A stretch of DNA of 64,000 nucleotides from Icerya purchasi (lineage: Eukaryota > Arthropoda > Insecta > Hemiptera > Monophlebidae). Shown piece by piece: positions 1 to 10,699 of this stretch. The DNA is taken from assembly GCA_039619475.1 (NCBI GenBank), contig CM077116.1:255541440-255605439 (forward strand), read 5' to 3'. The translations under genes and the position numbers were made by a program. Within the stretch, counting starts at the first letter, position 1, and each line of letters begins with the position of its first letter. Under the pieces are notes generated by a model. It saw only the letters and a list, made by a program, of their open reading frames with translations. It was not told where the DNA came from and ran no database searches.

Positions 1-1215
1 CCATATCTACTTGTTTTGCACAAGTTATTATCTCCAATCTCCATAACAATTCCTACATGCGGAGGAATCCATGTAAATTAATCAGTAGGTTACGCTTTTA
101 CGGAACCTGGTCACTGAGTTCTTAATTTTCGAATTTATACTTTTCAATTTTAATAAACTGACCTCTGCGAGTCGTTCGATAGAATTAAAATCGTTTTATT
201 TCGTCTATTTTCCAAATATCCCAGAGTCAACAGAATCGCATGCAGTTCCAAAGCCGAACAATACTATGCACATTCTTATTTTATCCTATTTTATATAACT
301 GGCCACGCGCACTTATCGAACTTTATGCTAATAATAAGTGCGTTGTTAAGTTCTCAAGCCTTTTGTATCCGTATTGTATATTTTCGGAAAATACACGTGT
401 TGTCATCCGCAGCGTTGTAATAGAAAAAACAAACGCACTGAGACTAAACGGGAAAAACTCGGACTGTAAAAATATACGTGTAATAGAGATCATTATTTCC
501 AACGGTTGTTTAGACATTTTCATTTTCATGCTGAACATGAATTTTACGGTCAAAAGAGAAACTAAAAGGTATAGTAATTATAACTTTTAAAAAATATGAG
601 CTTTTTTTGCCTTTATTACTAGCAGACTCTTTCAAAATGCCATCGAATTCTTTATTTTTTCGCCGATTCCTCTTCCGAACGAAATATAGCTAAACTGATA
701 AGTCGTTTCCGGATGATTCCTGACAAGTTTTCATTTTTGCCAAAAAATGAAATGACCCCGTTTAGCGCGCAGTTAATGTGCGAAAAATTCAAAAAGACTT
801 ACAACAAACTATCGAATTTAGCAAAAAAAAAAAAAAAAAATCGAATGGAGACAAGTTTATTTCACCTGCAGACACAGTTTAAATAAATTACTTCATCCGG
901 GAGAGTTTGTCAGTCGCGCCAATATTGTACCGTTGACTTATTGAGTGAAGGAAATTACTACAGACAGGAAAATAATTGTACTCATTTATCGCAGTAAAAC
1001 CAGAGTAGCACTTCCGATGATAGCTGAATCAACAAGTGCCACATAAAAAAAGACAATTTATCGCAGTCACCGCGAGCACGATTCTCCAAAACCAAGATTC
1101 GCCGCTGGCGTTATAACAAACAGGTGTTTGTTTTTAAAGACGAAGGAAAATTTTCAATTTCGCTAATGTGTTAATCTTATTTCCATTTATTCATTCGATT
1201 AGTGTTAAATGAACA
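1..1215 (+). pseudogene. decayed intronless coding-like region, unknown product
   Basis: I do not recognise this. Plus-strand reading gives a chain of open, protein-like stretches that move between frames. A 116-codon stretch from the ATG at 240 is followed by about 87 codons open from about 622 to 882 (including PFSAQLMCEKF). Next come stretches with HPGEFVSRANIVPLTY (about 890-950), RSKTRVALPMIAES (about 990-1040) and PKPRFAAGVITNR (about 1090-1130). Gaps between them are single stops or frame changes, as in a pseudogene. There is no intron signal, no RT, endonuclease, RNase H or transposase motif, and no terminal repeat. It may be one long gene entering from beyond the window edge, perhaps an old viral or processed insertion. 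Chance open frames in AT-rich DNA are a real alternative, and the minus strand is also open at 323-553. Confidence 0.3.
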
Positions 1216-1644
1216 CTCACGGAATTCAATTATAAGAATATTTTATAATAAAATCATTACTAGAAGTCAGATTAGGATAGAAATATATGTTGTCGTCTGC
1301 TTTAAAATATTTCTATGATTTTATCATATGAAAAATATTCCTATAATACAAAAAAATTAACAACCAACTCATAGTTCTCTCCTTTTCACCTGACCTACAT
1401 AGAATATATTAAAGATACATGTAAGAAACCGATATTTTATTCGGAATTTTTTTTATAAATTTAATATTAAAAAGAGCTAACATGTTTCGGGGGATCATAG
1501 TTCCATAATCATGGTATTTTACAAAGTTGCTCCGTTACAAGTTGATTGTGAGTTGGTCACTCAGTAATTCCTATAATTACATATTTAACAGATCACGTTC
1601 TTGTAAATTATCTATAACCCACACTTCATTGAACAAAACACCCA

Positions 1645-1828
1645 TAACCCGGCTAAATGACACAAGAAACTTGTAAATTGTGCACTAAAATCTCGTACGG
1701 GAATCGGTCTATCTATTGGTGGGAACCGGAACAAAATTGGTTCGGTAATTCATGAGATTAACGCAGCCAGACAAACAGAAAGGCAGATAAATAAACAAAT
1801 TTTCTGACTTTCATTTATATTATAGATA
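1645..1828 (+). repeat. direct repeat copy 1, transposon-tail-like
   Basis: This stretch pairs with 1921-2103 in the same orientation. Shared landmarks in order are GCACTAAAA, a GAATCGGTCTATC-like block, CCGGAACAAAATTGGTTCGG, a CATGAGATTAACGCA-like block, an ACAAAC/ACAGA-rich patch, and TTTCATTTATAT at the end. A degenerate CCGGAA...TTCGGT...GAGATTAACGC...CAGACA block running into TATA-rich sequence is the sort of tail often found at 3' ends of arthropod mobile elements. That attribution is recollection, not a search result. Confidence 0.55.
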
Positions 1829-1920
1829 AGATATGAATCCACACAATAAACATTTTATTCATTTTTTTTTTTTATTTTTCGAGTCTACTTTACCCCTCTA
1901 TTTTCTTTATTTTATTGCCT

Positions 1921-2103
1921 TAAACCCTCATCGGTTAATTACACCGGAAAAAACTTATATATTTCGCACTAAAACCTTCTTCAGGAGTCAGTCTGTCCAT
2001 TGATGAAAACTGGAATAAATCAGTTCGGTGCTTCCTGAGTTGCATAAACACCGACATACAAACGACGGACATATTTGTCAACTTTCATTTATATGATATA
2101 TAT
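1921..2103 (+). repeat. direct repeat copy 2, transposon-tail-like
   Basis: Second copy of the unit at 1645-1828, with the same order of blocks ending in TTTCATTTATATGATA. The copies are perhaps 65-75% alike by eye, so the duplication or the two insertions are old. The gap of about 90 bases between them is T-rich. The stretch 2104-2815 that follows holds nothing I can identify. Confidence 0.55.
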
Positions 2104-2815
2104 GTATTTTAATGTAAAAACGGTATATTTTAGGTACCGTTTACAAATTTTGTGGAGCGAAATTATATAACTACGTAATATCTTATACGGTAGGCAGTCG
2201 ATTTGAGAAATACCCTGTTTCATGAAGAATATCACAGTTAGCGACCTCTTTATAGATTTAAAAATGTTTTAAAAATACATAATTATTACAATGCCGAACA
2301 AAGAATGGATTATATAGTTCAAAAAGTTAAAAGAACTAGGCAAAAATTTAGCAAGGTACTTTCTTACGAGATTGACTGTAGTCCACCAACATAATGAACA
2401 GAAATACGAAAAAAACATGATAATAAATCGATAATGTCAATTTATAAAAGAAGAGCGACTCTACTTTAAATGAAGAACTTGAGAGGGTCTAATTTGAAGA
2501 CAAGTCAAAGATATGATGCCGATACGCATGGGATTCCACATCGTCGGTTTAATCGAAAAATTAGAATTCGTTGATGAAATCATGGTTGCTGAAACTTATT
2601 TGAAGCTTGTTAAACGGCTAAAAAATGGCGAATTTGAAGTACTTTTAAACTCCGTGATCCGCAGAGCCGACATTACTCGAGAATAGTTGGAATTACCTTA
2701 AAGTATTATTCTGAGCTCGTTAGCCTATTGAAAATTTGTCAATAAATTGAACGGTGTAGAATTCATGCAAAGACTGTAATTTCAAAAACAGTACCGCAAC
2801 AACAAAGGTTTTAAT

Positions 2816-4240
2816 GTGGTTTTCGCAAATCCAGATCAACAACAACGCTCCAAATGTGATTATAGAGTCCCACTCTTCTCCTCTATATTTAAATCACTTT
2901 TGTCATCACTGGACAGTATTCCATATGCAGCACTTCGGCTCGCTGTTAGTCCTTTCCGAACATCTATCATGAGTCTCCTTTGTGAAGCATCTGAATGGCC
3001 TCCAACGATGCTCCGCGACTACCTTACTTCGAATTTACTCTGTTAAAGGTCATCTCTAATACTCATGTCCCAGCGACAGAAGTTGTGCTAGCATCGCAAC
3101 ATGAATTATCCAAACAAAATCTTCGCCTATTTCTTCGAACCGAGCAGATCCTAAATTCCGCATCCTACCTTTCGATTTATCTATACGACTTACTAAATAT
3201 AGACCCTCAGTCATTCCAGGCTTTTGGGGGCCCAATCTGCAACTCCTCGGATGATTTATCTCCGTGGATGAACATCACAGCTTCATTTGTTTATTCACTG
3301 CTACATCAAAAAGGATCCAAGTTTGCAATTGTTCTTAAGCTATTGTCACTTAGAGGAAACGTAGTTTACTATACTGATGGGTAAAGTTTGGAAACCTAAG
3401 CAGGATGTGTTTTAGTGTGCAAAAATACAATCATATCTAAGTTTCCTTTACCATCCTCTTTCTCGGCATTGTCTTTAGAATTGTGTACGGTATATTCTTA
3501 GCCGGGGGTTATGCGTCAAATATGCATCAGACAAACATAATTATTGTAATTGACTACATGCTCGCTATGAAAAATATAGAAGACAAAAGCGCAGCCACAT
3601 AATGGCGTCCATCTATGAGGTCCTTGCAAAAAACCGATCTCTCATTCTGTTACTTATATGGATACCGGAACATTCGGGCATTTTGGGAAACACAATTGCT
3701 GACAGAGCAGCAAAAGAAGCAGCACTGCCGCGACCTGCTGCGAATATAAGGACCCCACTATAAAACGTTAAATATCTAATCAAAAAACTTTTCTAGATAC
3801 TGTGGCAAGACAAGTTGACTATAGTCACACCTTCGCCTTGTTAAAGACAACGTCTGTCCATAGAATCTTTTTCCCTCGCATCGTAGGGACCTGACCGCTC
3901 TGTGTTGGCTTCGCATTGGGCACACAAGATATTCACATGGCCACATTTTGTCTGGACTATCGGCTCCACTATGCTGCTCATGCAACGCCTCTATCTCTGT
4001 TACTCATTTTCTCGTCCTATGTCCATTACTTCAAAGCGTGCCACTCAAGTAAAAACTACCTCCCAACCTTAAATCCCAACTACCAGACGATCCTTTAACT
4101 ATCATATTCCTTCTATCATTTCTTAAAAAGTCTGGACTAATTAAAAAAATATAATACTCAACTTTCCGCACTTCTAGCCAATGATGCTGTACATGTACGG
4201 TAAAGAGAAAAAAAAAAAAAAAGAAAAAAAGAAAGAAGAT
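2816..4240 (+). mobile_element. decayed non-LTR retrotransposon, 3' half of ORF2 with RNase H
   Basis: This is the end of a LINE ORF2 in broken frames. The post-RT linker shows SLDSIPYAALRLAV and FRTS...SLLCEA (2816-3046) and continues in another frame to 3384. There RNase H begins with YTDG at about 3370. The RNase H C-terminal motif WIPEHSGILGN then DRAAKEAA lies at about 3658-3720. The terminal RLRIGHTR-like helix and Cys/His knuckle are legible at about 3905-4040. Stops and frame changes between these blocks show it is dead. An A-rich run at 4206-4233 is the likely poly-A tail and fixes the orientation. The upstream RT core is absent, so the copy is 5' truncated or rearranged. It belongs to the RNase-H-bearing I/Jockey-like group but differs from family A. 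Confidence 0.75.
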
Positions 4241-4510
4241 TCTGTGAAGAACAATAAAAAATTAACGTTAAATGAAAAAATCGACTGGAATGCGTTATAA
4301 TGGCACACTGCGAATTATCATTATTATTATTTTTGAACGGTTCATCGACAGCTCAGGATCTAGGGGGAAAAAATTGGGTAGGAAATATTAGTTTTAATCG
4401 GTTTTTCGTTACATCATAAAAAGTCAATCAAGAATAGCCGAGATCCAGAAATGGAACTACGTTATCAGAAAAATCATCACGCCTATGTTCTCTACATAGT
4501 GTAAAGAAAA

Positions 4511-4580
4511 GTAAAGTAAGTCCCATATATCCTTTATAAGGTATCATGGATTGTGAAGTTAAGCTTTCCATAATGGTACT
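4511..4580. repeat. short dispersed repeat copy 1
   Basis: A stretch resembling AAGTAAAGTAAGTCCCATA, then a variable block, then GGATTGTGAAGTTAAG matches 61184-61245, where the same landmarks occur (GTAAAGT, GCCCCATACCC, GGGGTTGTGAAGTTAAGG). Two copies 57 kb apart suggest a dispersed element, perhaps a SINE fragment. Ends, strand and family are not determinable here. Confidence 0.4.
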
Positions 4581-4803
4581 AAGCCCAATGGATCTAAGGT
4601 GAATACTGAGGCCAGTTCCTTTCTCTCGGCCGCCTTTACTTTCCACCAGATAATTCTCTGGTACCCAATTATTTCAAGCTGGGTAAACCTGGGATCGATT
4701 CGGATCTGGAACGAGACAAGTCTCGATATCCTATGATTCCTCTGGTTTAGTAGCCAAGCCCCTTACGTGGTGTACCTTTTTTAAACGTATTTTATTTTTT
4801 CGT

Positions 4804-5145
4804 GTGATATATCCAATCTATTCGAGCGTACCGCGATGTCGTAAAATCGTTCGATCTTCTGTTAATAATTTTCGTGTTGGTTTCGTACTGCCCCGTAACC
4901 TTTTATCGTTTATTGCTTTTTTTCGAGTCGTATTTTTTATAGAAATTTTCAGGTTTGCAGTAACGTTCTTATTTTTGTCGATAATATTTACAGTGAAACT
5001 TACCCTCATTTCCCGAACTTACTTACAATCTTCACTGGCCGCTCCCGAGGATGCAATAGAGAGTCGGTTCAGCCTTTTTCTGGCCTTCCCTAAACTATTC
5101 CGAAACATTCAAACTCCCATCAGTGCGTGCTATTCGTTTAGAGAG
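4804..5145 (+). other. unassigned open stretch of about 142 codons
   Basis: An ATG-initiated frame runs from 4804 to 5232, hydrophobic in its first half (Phe/Ile/Val-rich) and polar later. Its last 80 bases overlap the antisense family A scrap. No domain is recognisable. It could be the 5' region of a LINE or chance, and I do not call it a gene. Confidence 0.12.
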
Positions 5146-5149
5146 GAAT

Positions 5150-5515
5150 TCATTATAAATAACTGGACATGCCAAGGTGAAAAAGAACTACTGAAGGGAT
5201 TAGATCTTAATATGATGAAATACAGAAGATAGGGATTTTGCTACAATTAGAATGATCAACGTTGACTGTAGAGAGAGAATAAATGACACCCAATATGGAG
5301 TTAGAACATCATGTGAGAGCAGCTCCACGTATAAAGCTGCCCTTTCAGATGATAAAGCACTCAAAGAAGACATGATCAGAGTCACATACGACTGTGTTAT
5401 CGATACACAGCAGACAAATGGAAGAGGACACTGTGGAAAAACGATACAACGAAGCAGGAAATCGATTGTGACCAGATCGAAGACGACAGATAGTAGACAT
5501 GATTGAACGGGCAAG
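5150..5515 (-). mobile_element. LINE family A fragment, C-terminal end of ORF2
   Basis: Read on the minus strand, this gives the last part of the family A ORF2. An ICRLRSGHN-like helix and a CLLC...CDSDHVFFEC zinc knuckle are followed by a tail that aligns by eye with the end of the copies at 14431-16046 and 17925-21960 (compare PYWVSFILSL with PAPYCASYILSF, and the ending FHHIKI with LSDRIKI). It has several frame changes. The coding match ends near 5515 and the 3' UTR is legible down to about 5150. It is a truncated, dead insertion lying divergently to the next fragment. Confidence 0.6.
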
Positions 5516-5589
5516 GTGTGGAAAATGTAAGTACTATGGTGTTGAGCAGTTGAATTGCGGCATCCAACTGAATCTGCAATCTGTCGTCT

Positions 5590-5932
5590 ACACTTTGGAT
5601 ACAGCTTGCTTCCTGCACCTCTTTTTGCTTATCCCTTGTTCTTTCTCCATTCTGACTTCTCTACGTTTCCACTCGCACCTTTATAGGTGACATTGATCAC
5701 GTTGTATTCAAATGTTCCTAAATCGCTGTCAAACATTTCTCTTTCTACTCTTCGCTTTCGTTGGTCTTACAACTCCTGATTGTTTCGTTCTCCCCTTTTC
5801 CTTTTCCTTCGGTTATTATCCTCTATATCTGATCGTGTAAACATCTGATACCACCTTTTTTCTTTTTCTTAGTTCTTGGGCCACTGTCTATTTTGGTGAA
5901 CCACAAAAAAAAAAAATAATAATTATTATCAT
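5590..5932 (+). mobile_element. LINE family A fragment, 3' end with poly-A
   Basis: The segment ends TCTGATCGTGTAAACATCTG, then the family A 3' UTR words TTCTTGGGCCA and GTGAACC, then an A-run at 5908-5919. The intact copy at 15930-16045 has the same order (TCTGATCGTGTAAGGATCTG, TTCTTGGGCCA, GACGAACCC, poly-A). Upstream, 5600-5830 aligns loosely with the C-terminal coding part. This is a 5'-truncated, strongly diverged copy. Confidence 0.65.
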
Positions 5933-6132
5933 TATACGCAAAGCATAAATTATTAAGTTATTTTTTCTATAATTGATACTCTCACCGTGTTAAATACCTA
6001 AAGAACTCTTGGCAATTTCTCTACATAAATTATATACATTGTCTATGAAAAAACGCATCTTTAATCTCTTCTCTTCTTATTCCTAGTTTCATCATCGGAT
6101 TCTGTTTTTACTTCTCTATTGCGCATTGTACC

Positions 6133-6652
6133 ATGAAGGATTCTAACCAGGAATATGAAACGCTTCGAACTTTCACGTTAATCGGATGTCTGTGTAAAAT
6201 TATCGACTCTTTAACGTAATGAATGAAGTGGAAGAATTTTTTAACACCACCGTATTCGGTTGCTTTTTCTACGAGGCGACAAATGTTCAGTATCCGTTTA
6301 CGGCACAAACTCAATGTGCTCTTTTGAAATTTAAGTGCACAACAATGTATTCTCAGTCCGTTGTTGCGAATATGATATCTTATCTGTCTAGCGCGCAGGA
6401 TAATATGCGACGGTATTTTCAAAAAAACGCGGGAATTTTGTGGAATTTCAATCGTACGAAATTCGTAATTGTAAAAATTATAGAGCGTCTCTGAGACAGC
6501 TTTGAAAAATGACTAAATTAGATTCAGCGCTTTACAAATGTTCGCTAGTGTATCGCTATTTATTAAAAGAAGGAACCTGGAAAGTGGCAAACTTCTGCCA
6601 TCGCTCAGCTAGATGGATTATATACGAAGTACTTGTACGGCTAATGTAAATT
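6133..6652 (+). pseudogene. compact cluster of small coding-like frames, unknown
   Basis: Three short ATG-initiated frames follow each other with almost no spacing: 6133 to about 6219 (28 codons, start MKDSNQEYE), 6219-6494 (91 codons, start MNEVEEFF) and 6509-6652 (47 codons, start MTKLDSALY). The first and second are in different frames and meet at a TAATGAATG junction. They could be one decayed gene with a frameshift or a tight series of small genes. Codons are richer in CpG than the surroundings. No domain is recognised, and the minus strand is also open here, which weakens the case. Nothing in the stretch looks like a transposon. Confidence 0.25.
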
Positions 6653-6659
6653 AATTTCA

Positions 6660-7990
6660 GCCGGATGGGACAAGAGAAGTTAGTAATGATGCTAAAAGAA
6701 ATAAAAACAAGTTTGTTATTTAGTTTGTTTCGTAACGTTAGAGTAAAGAAGAAAATAAGTGTAATCCTCTAGAATTTTTACTAAATTAAACTCATTACTT
6801 ACAGTTCATAATGGTAACTTAGCTATCTATACACTAACACTATACACACGCAACGGCTTCCTTTGTTTTCTGTGTTACCTTTGACGATACACTATAAAAT
6901 CTCATTAGCTCTTCCTTTTCTGTCAACTGCGGCTCTTAATAATCCACCTAGCCAGGCCGACATTTGAAAAGAAAAAAATTATTTTTAAATCCCTCAATAT
7001 ATATTGCCACCGGTTCATTGTTTTTCTTTCAACCGCTAGCTAACCACCTGTTCCTCTTTGTTTATTCAGTTTCAAAGAACAATATTGCTAGCTGCTGCTA
7101 ATAGCTGTACCAATCTTTTGTTATTTATTCCGCGAACAAGTCCGTTACTTTTATTTTTTCACTTCAGCGGTTAAACTTAAAAAGGTCGGTTGCGGTCCCT
7201 TTAGAAATTAAAATTACACACTATCCATTAAGTACGAGTAGTTCCTTTAACAACATAACATGATCGTCTTTCACCGTAATTCCGTAATGTCTTTCATTTA
7301 ACTTCATAAACTAACTCTATAAAATCGCCAATAATTCGAAATTATACACTTTTTTTTTCTGCACGGTCTATTTACCGTGTCACGATAGTTTAGCAAAAAT
7401 TAAATTTCATTGCATTCACCCATGCGTACGCGAAATATCAGAAAAAGAATATAGTTCGTGAGGGATTTTACAGATTTAGTTAATTCTACGGAATAGGATC
7501 AACATGAGAAAACAGCAATCATTTTTTTTTTTTTTTTTTTACCGTTTTTTGAGTTTATTGATGAGGACATCAAGGACACTGGGAAAGTGAAAGAAAAGTA
7601 GACTGATATCTTTACATAATTAGAGATAGTGTACAGAAATAACCTAAGGGCTGCTGTGTAACGGATGGAAGAAGCACAATACAGTTTAGGAAGATGTATT
7701 AGTAAATATAAAGAATAAAAAAAGGAACGTTCATTCATTCAAAAAATATATGACGGCGCCACCTGGAAAATGAACACCGGTGAAAAGGGTGGAGAAAACA
7801 AAATGGACAAGATATAATAAGTGAGAGACGAGAAATCGATGAGGAAAACAGACTGCGTCCAAAACGCAGACAACAGGTTACGAAAAGAGTTGAACGCTGC
7901 AAAGAAGCAAATTCAATAAACCAAGGAGGAGGCGAAAAATTCAGTTGAATAGATAGATAAAAGGAATCAAGATTAGGAATAAGAGCTTTT
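6660..7990. other. no identifiable feature
   Basis: AT-rich sequence with homopolymer runs (T-run near 7520-7540) and purine-rich patches. I see no coding motif, repeat pair or terminal inverted repeat. Confidence 0.5.
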
Positions 7991-7997
7991 TATTTAT

Positions 7998-8130
7998 TTT
8001 TTTTATTTTTTTTATTTTTTTTTTTTTTGTTTTGGCCCGGAACATTTAACAATTTATATGGCCAGCAAGGCTACAATTAGATTTTGTAATAAAAATCATT
8101 CTCAGGCCAACCCCTATCACTTTTTTTGTC
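7998..8130 (-). mobile_element. possible short retroelement 3' tail
   Basis: On the minus strand this reads as a short unique stretch (TTGTAGCCTTGCTGGCCATA, then TGTTCCGGGCCAAAAC) followed by an A-rich tail (the T-run at 8017-8030). The order suggests the 3' end of a minus-strand retroelement. No coding part is attached, so the family is unknown. Confidence 0.3.
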
Positions 8131-8199
8131 CAAATCTAGTGTATATATAAGAAGACGAAGTATCGACAAAATGAATTGTTGCTCTGGTTAATTATATTA

Positions 8200-9080
8200 T
8201 TTAATAATAACGTCATGATTAGCCCAGAACAACAAAGAAGTATTAACTCTGGAAACATGCATCCTAACAACGATATAGCAGCCGTGTTACATACATTTCT
8301 AGATGAAATGAAAACATTTTTCACCAGCCGGATGAAGCAGTAAAACCAGCTGCTAAAATGCCTAATATACAAACAATTATGACTGATTCAATAAATAAAA
8401 AATGAAAAATCTTGAAATTGTAACCTAGAATGATAATGCTATTCTAAACCATATCGTTGAGATGCAAGTGTATTTACTTCAAAATAATATTGACCTACTT
8501 TTAATTTCTGAAACTCATTTAGCAAATACAAGATACGCTACTTTATCCGGTTACAATTCATACTCTACAAATCATCCTGATGGAAGCGCGCACGAAGGTA
8601 CTGGTGTGATCATAAGAGTAACGCAAAACATTTATTAGGAAAATATGAATTACCATCAGTTTACAAGCAAGCAGCGTTGTAATTGAACTAAAGTTAAATA
8701 CAAAAAACTACCGTCTCGGCAGTCTACCGCCTATCTCGTCATAATTTACGGAAAGAAATGTTTATGCATAACACAAAAAAGCAATTACTTTAGCTCTAGA
8801 CTTTCTGTTCCAAGAGGTAAAGAACTCAAATCAGCTATCGATGAAATTCATAGTAATGTCTGTTCCCCTGGAGTGCGCCGCCGACTTATTGTCCTACAGA
8901 TCTGAATAAAGTTCCAGATTTACTGTACTTTTTTATTATTAAAGGTATTCTAAAACAATCTTCACTGATGTTAGAGTAGATAATGAGTTACCATCAGATC
9001 ACTCGTCAGTCATACTGTCTATTTATTACCCCCACCACATCAAAGTAAAGGTAAATCTACGGAGAAAATTGAGAAAGTAG
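8200..9080 (+). pseudogene. Jockey-type LINE: ORF1 tail and AP-endonuclease
   Basis: Translation of 8210-8345 gives an ORF1-like C-terminus (AAVLHTFLDEMKTFF). From about 8405 comes the start of an AP-endonuclease (KNLEIVTWN), then NIDLLLISETHL with the catalytic Glu at about 8500, and the end of the domain with ELPSDHSSVILS near 8985-9020. These are the expected blocks of a Jockey ORF2 endonuclease, which nicks genomic DNA to prime reverse transcription. Multiple stops and frame changes show it is inactive. The RT that belongs to it continues at about 9690-10680, after an inverted segment. Confidence 0.7.
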
Positions 9081-9143
9081 CGGGAAATATTCAAAAATCT
9101 TGCACATAAAACTGCATTAAACAAACAGACGAAGCTCGTTAAA

Positions 9144-9439
9144 CTTCATATTTAACGTAGAAATATCTTTCGTTTAAATAGGACCGGAATAATTTGGCGT
9201 CGAAGTTTTTGCAATAGACACCATCGTGCCAAACTCGATCGAAAGTGCTTGACTTACATCTAGAAATACGGTATCGCAGACCATTTTCTCATCCAGGGAT
9301 TTTTCGATTTTATGAACAATCCGATGCACTTGTTCCATTGTACATACTACGTTTTTCTCGGAAGCCAAACTGGTGTTTAGGTATTATCTCTTTGCATTCA
9401 ACCGTTGGCATTATTCTTTTTAGCAGTCATTTTTAGTAT
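9144..9439 (-). repeat. inverted repeat arm L (antisense RT segment)
   Basis: This arm is the reverse complement of 9898-10194 with only a few differences; the 64-codon frames on the two arms differ at two residues (MASEKN/MASEQN, MEQV/MEQG). Both carry the same out-of-frame reading of the RT block that should read QFGFR.KHST, so the damage predates the duplication. The loop is about 458 bases. Confidence 0.85.
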
Positions 9440-9689
9440 ACAGGATTTAAAGAATAATTCACTCAATCGATAACTGACCAATTTATCGTCTTTAGCGCAA
9501 ATAAAATTTCTCTTTGTGGTAGGCCTTAAAGGACCAAAGCCATCCCTTTGCCCTATAAGTAAACCGGATTGTAGCTGGACTCGTATTCATATCACATCCT
9601 GTTGATACATCATTAATTGTTGACTCCTGTTGTAAATATGTATCAAAACCCATAAAATTGACCTCACCAAATGAAATTAACAATTGAAC

Positions 9690-10680
9690 TCTAACAAAGC
9701 GGGGCAGGTTACGATTTGATAACAGTAAAAGTTTTAAATGAATTTTCCTAAAAACAGACCGATGTTATTAATGTACATATTTAATGCGATCCTTCGATTA
9801 ACATATTTTCCGATACAACTGAAATTGTCGCAAATTGCTGTAGTTCGAAAATCACAAAAACCTCCAACAGAACCAATCTTGCCGCGGTACTTTCTAAATT
9901 ATACTAAAAATGACTGCTAAAAAGAATAATGCCAACGGTTGAATGCAAAGAGATAATACCTAAACACCAGTTTGGCTTCCGAGCAAAACGTAGTATGTAC
10001 AATGGAACAAGGGCATCGGATTGTTCATAAAATCGAAAAATCCCTGGATGAGAAAATGGTCTGCGATACCGTATTTCTAGATGTAAGTCAAGCACTTTCG
10101 ATCGAGTTTGGCACGATGGTGTCTATTGCAAAAACTTCGACGCCAAATTATTCCGGTCCTATTTAAATGAAAGATATTTCTACGTTAAATATATGAAGAC
10201 GATGAATCAAGTGTTCCGGTAGGCGTTCCTCAGGGAAGTGTACTTGGACCGCTTCTCTACCTTATCTACGCAGCGGATATTCCTGCTTCATCGCACGTTG
10301 ATATAGCGACTTTTGCTGATGACACAGCGATCTTGTTTTCAAATAAATGCCCGGAAGTTGCGCGCAAAAACCTGCAGACAGCAAATTAATAAAGTAACAT
10401 CATGGTGCAAATTATGGAAGATAAAGATTAATGAAGGTAAATCATCTCGAGTAGTTTTCACTAACCGCAGAATTGATTCATCCGAAAATATAAAGATGAA
10501 TGGTGTGCAGATTCCTTAGAAAGAAAATGTAAAGTATCTTGGTGTATGACAAGCGCTTGAGACTTGGAGGAAGCACATTATAACAAAGCGAAATGAATTG
10601 AACATGTGAAACTGTAGCAACTGAACTCTAGCTGTTGGATAAGAGATCAATGGAGTATCTCTTGAAAACAAGTTGCTACT
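9690..10680 (+). pseudogene. Jockey-type LINE reverse transcriptase
   Basis: Blocks in order across three frames: FNAILRLTYFPIQLKLSQ (about 9785-9840), KPPTEP, HQFGFRAK (about 9968), FDRVWHDG, VPVGVPQGSVLGPLLYLIY (about 10215-10270), the catalytic FADDTA (about 10312-10330), CKLWKIKINEGKS and a KYLGV block (about 10525). This matches a Jockey RT domain closely related to the copy at 40310-42936. It is broken by many indels and lacks a recognisable thumb and tail after about 10680. With 8200-9080 it formed one element, now split by the inverted duplication. Confidence 0.75.
9898..10194 (+). repeat. inverted repeat arm R (sense RT segment)
   Basis: Partner of 9144-9439. It lies in the native orientation inside the RT, so arm L is the added copy. 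Similarity fades abruptly beyond the sequence CTAAAAATGACTGC on the loop side. Confidence 0.85.
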
Positions 10681-10699
10681 TTACAGACAAAAAAAAAAA

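Noticed and set aside
7499..7738. Minus-strand frame of 79 codons
   Set aside because: Built partly from a T-homopolymer (poly-Lys end) and low-complexity sequence.
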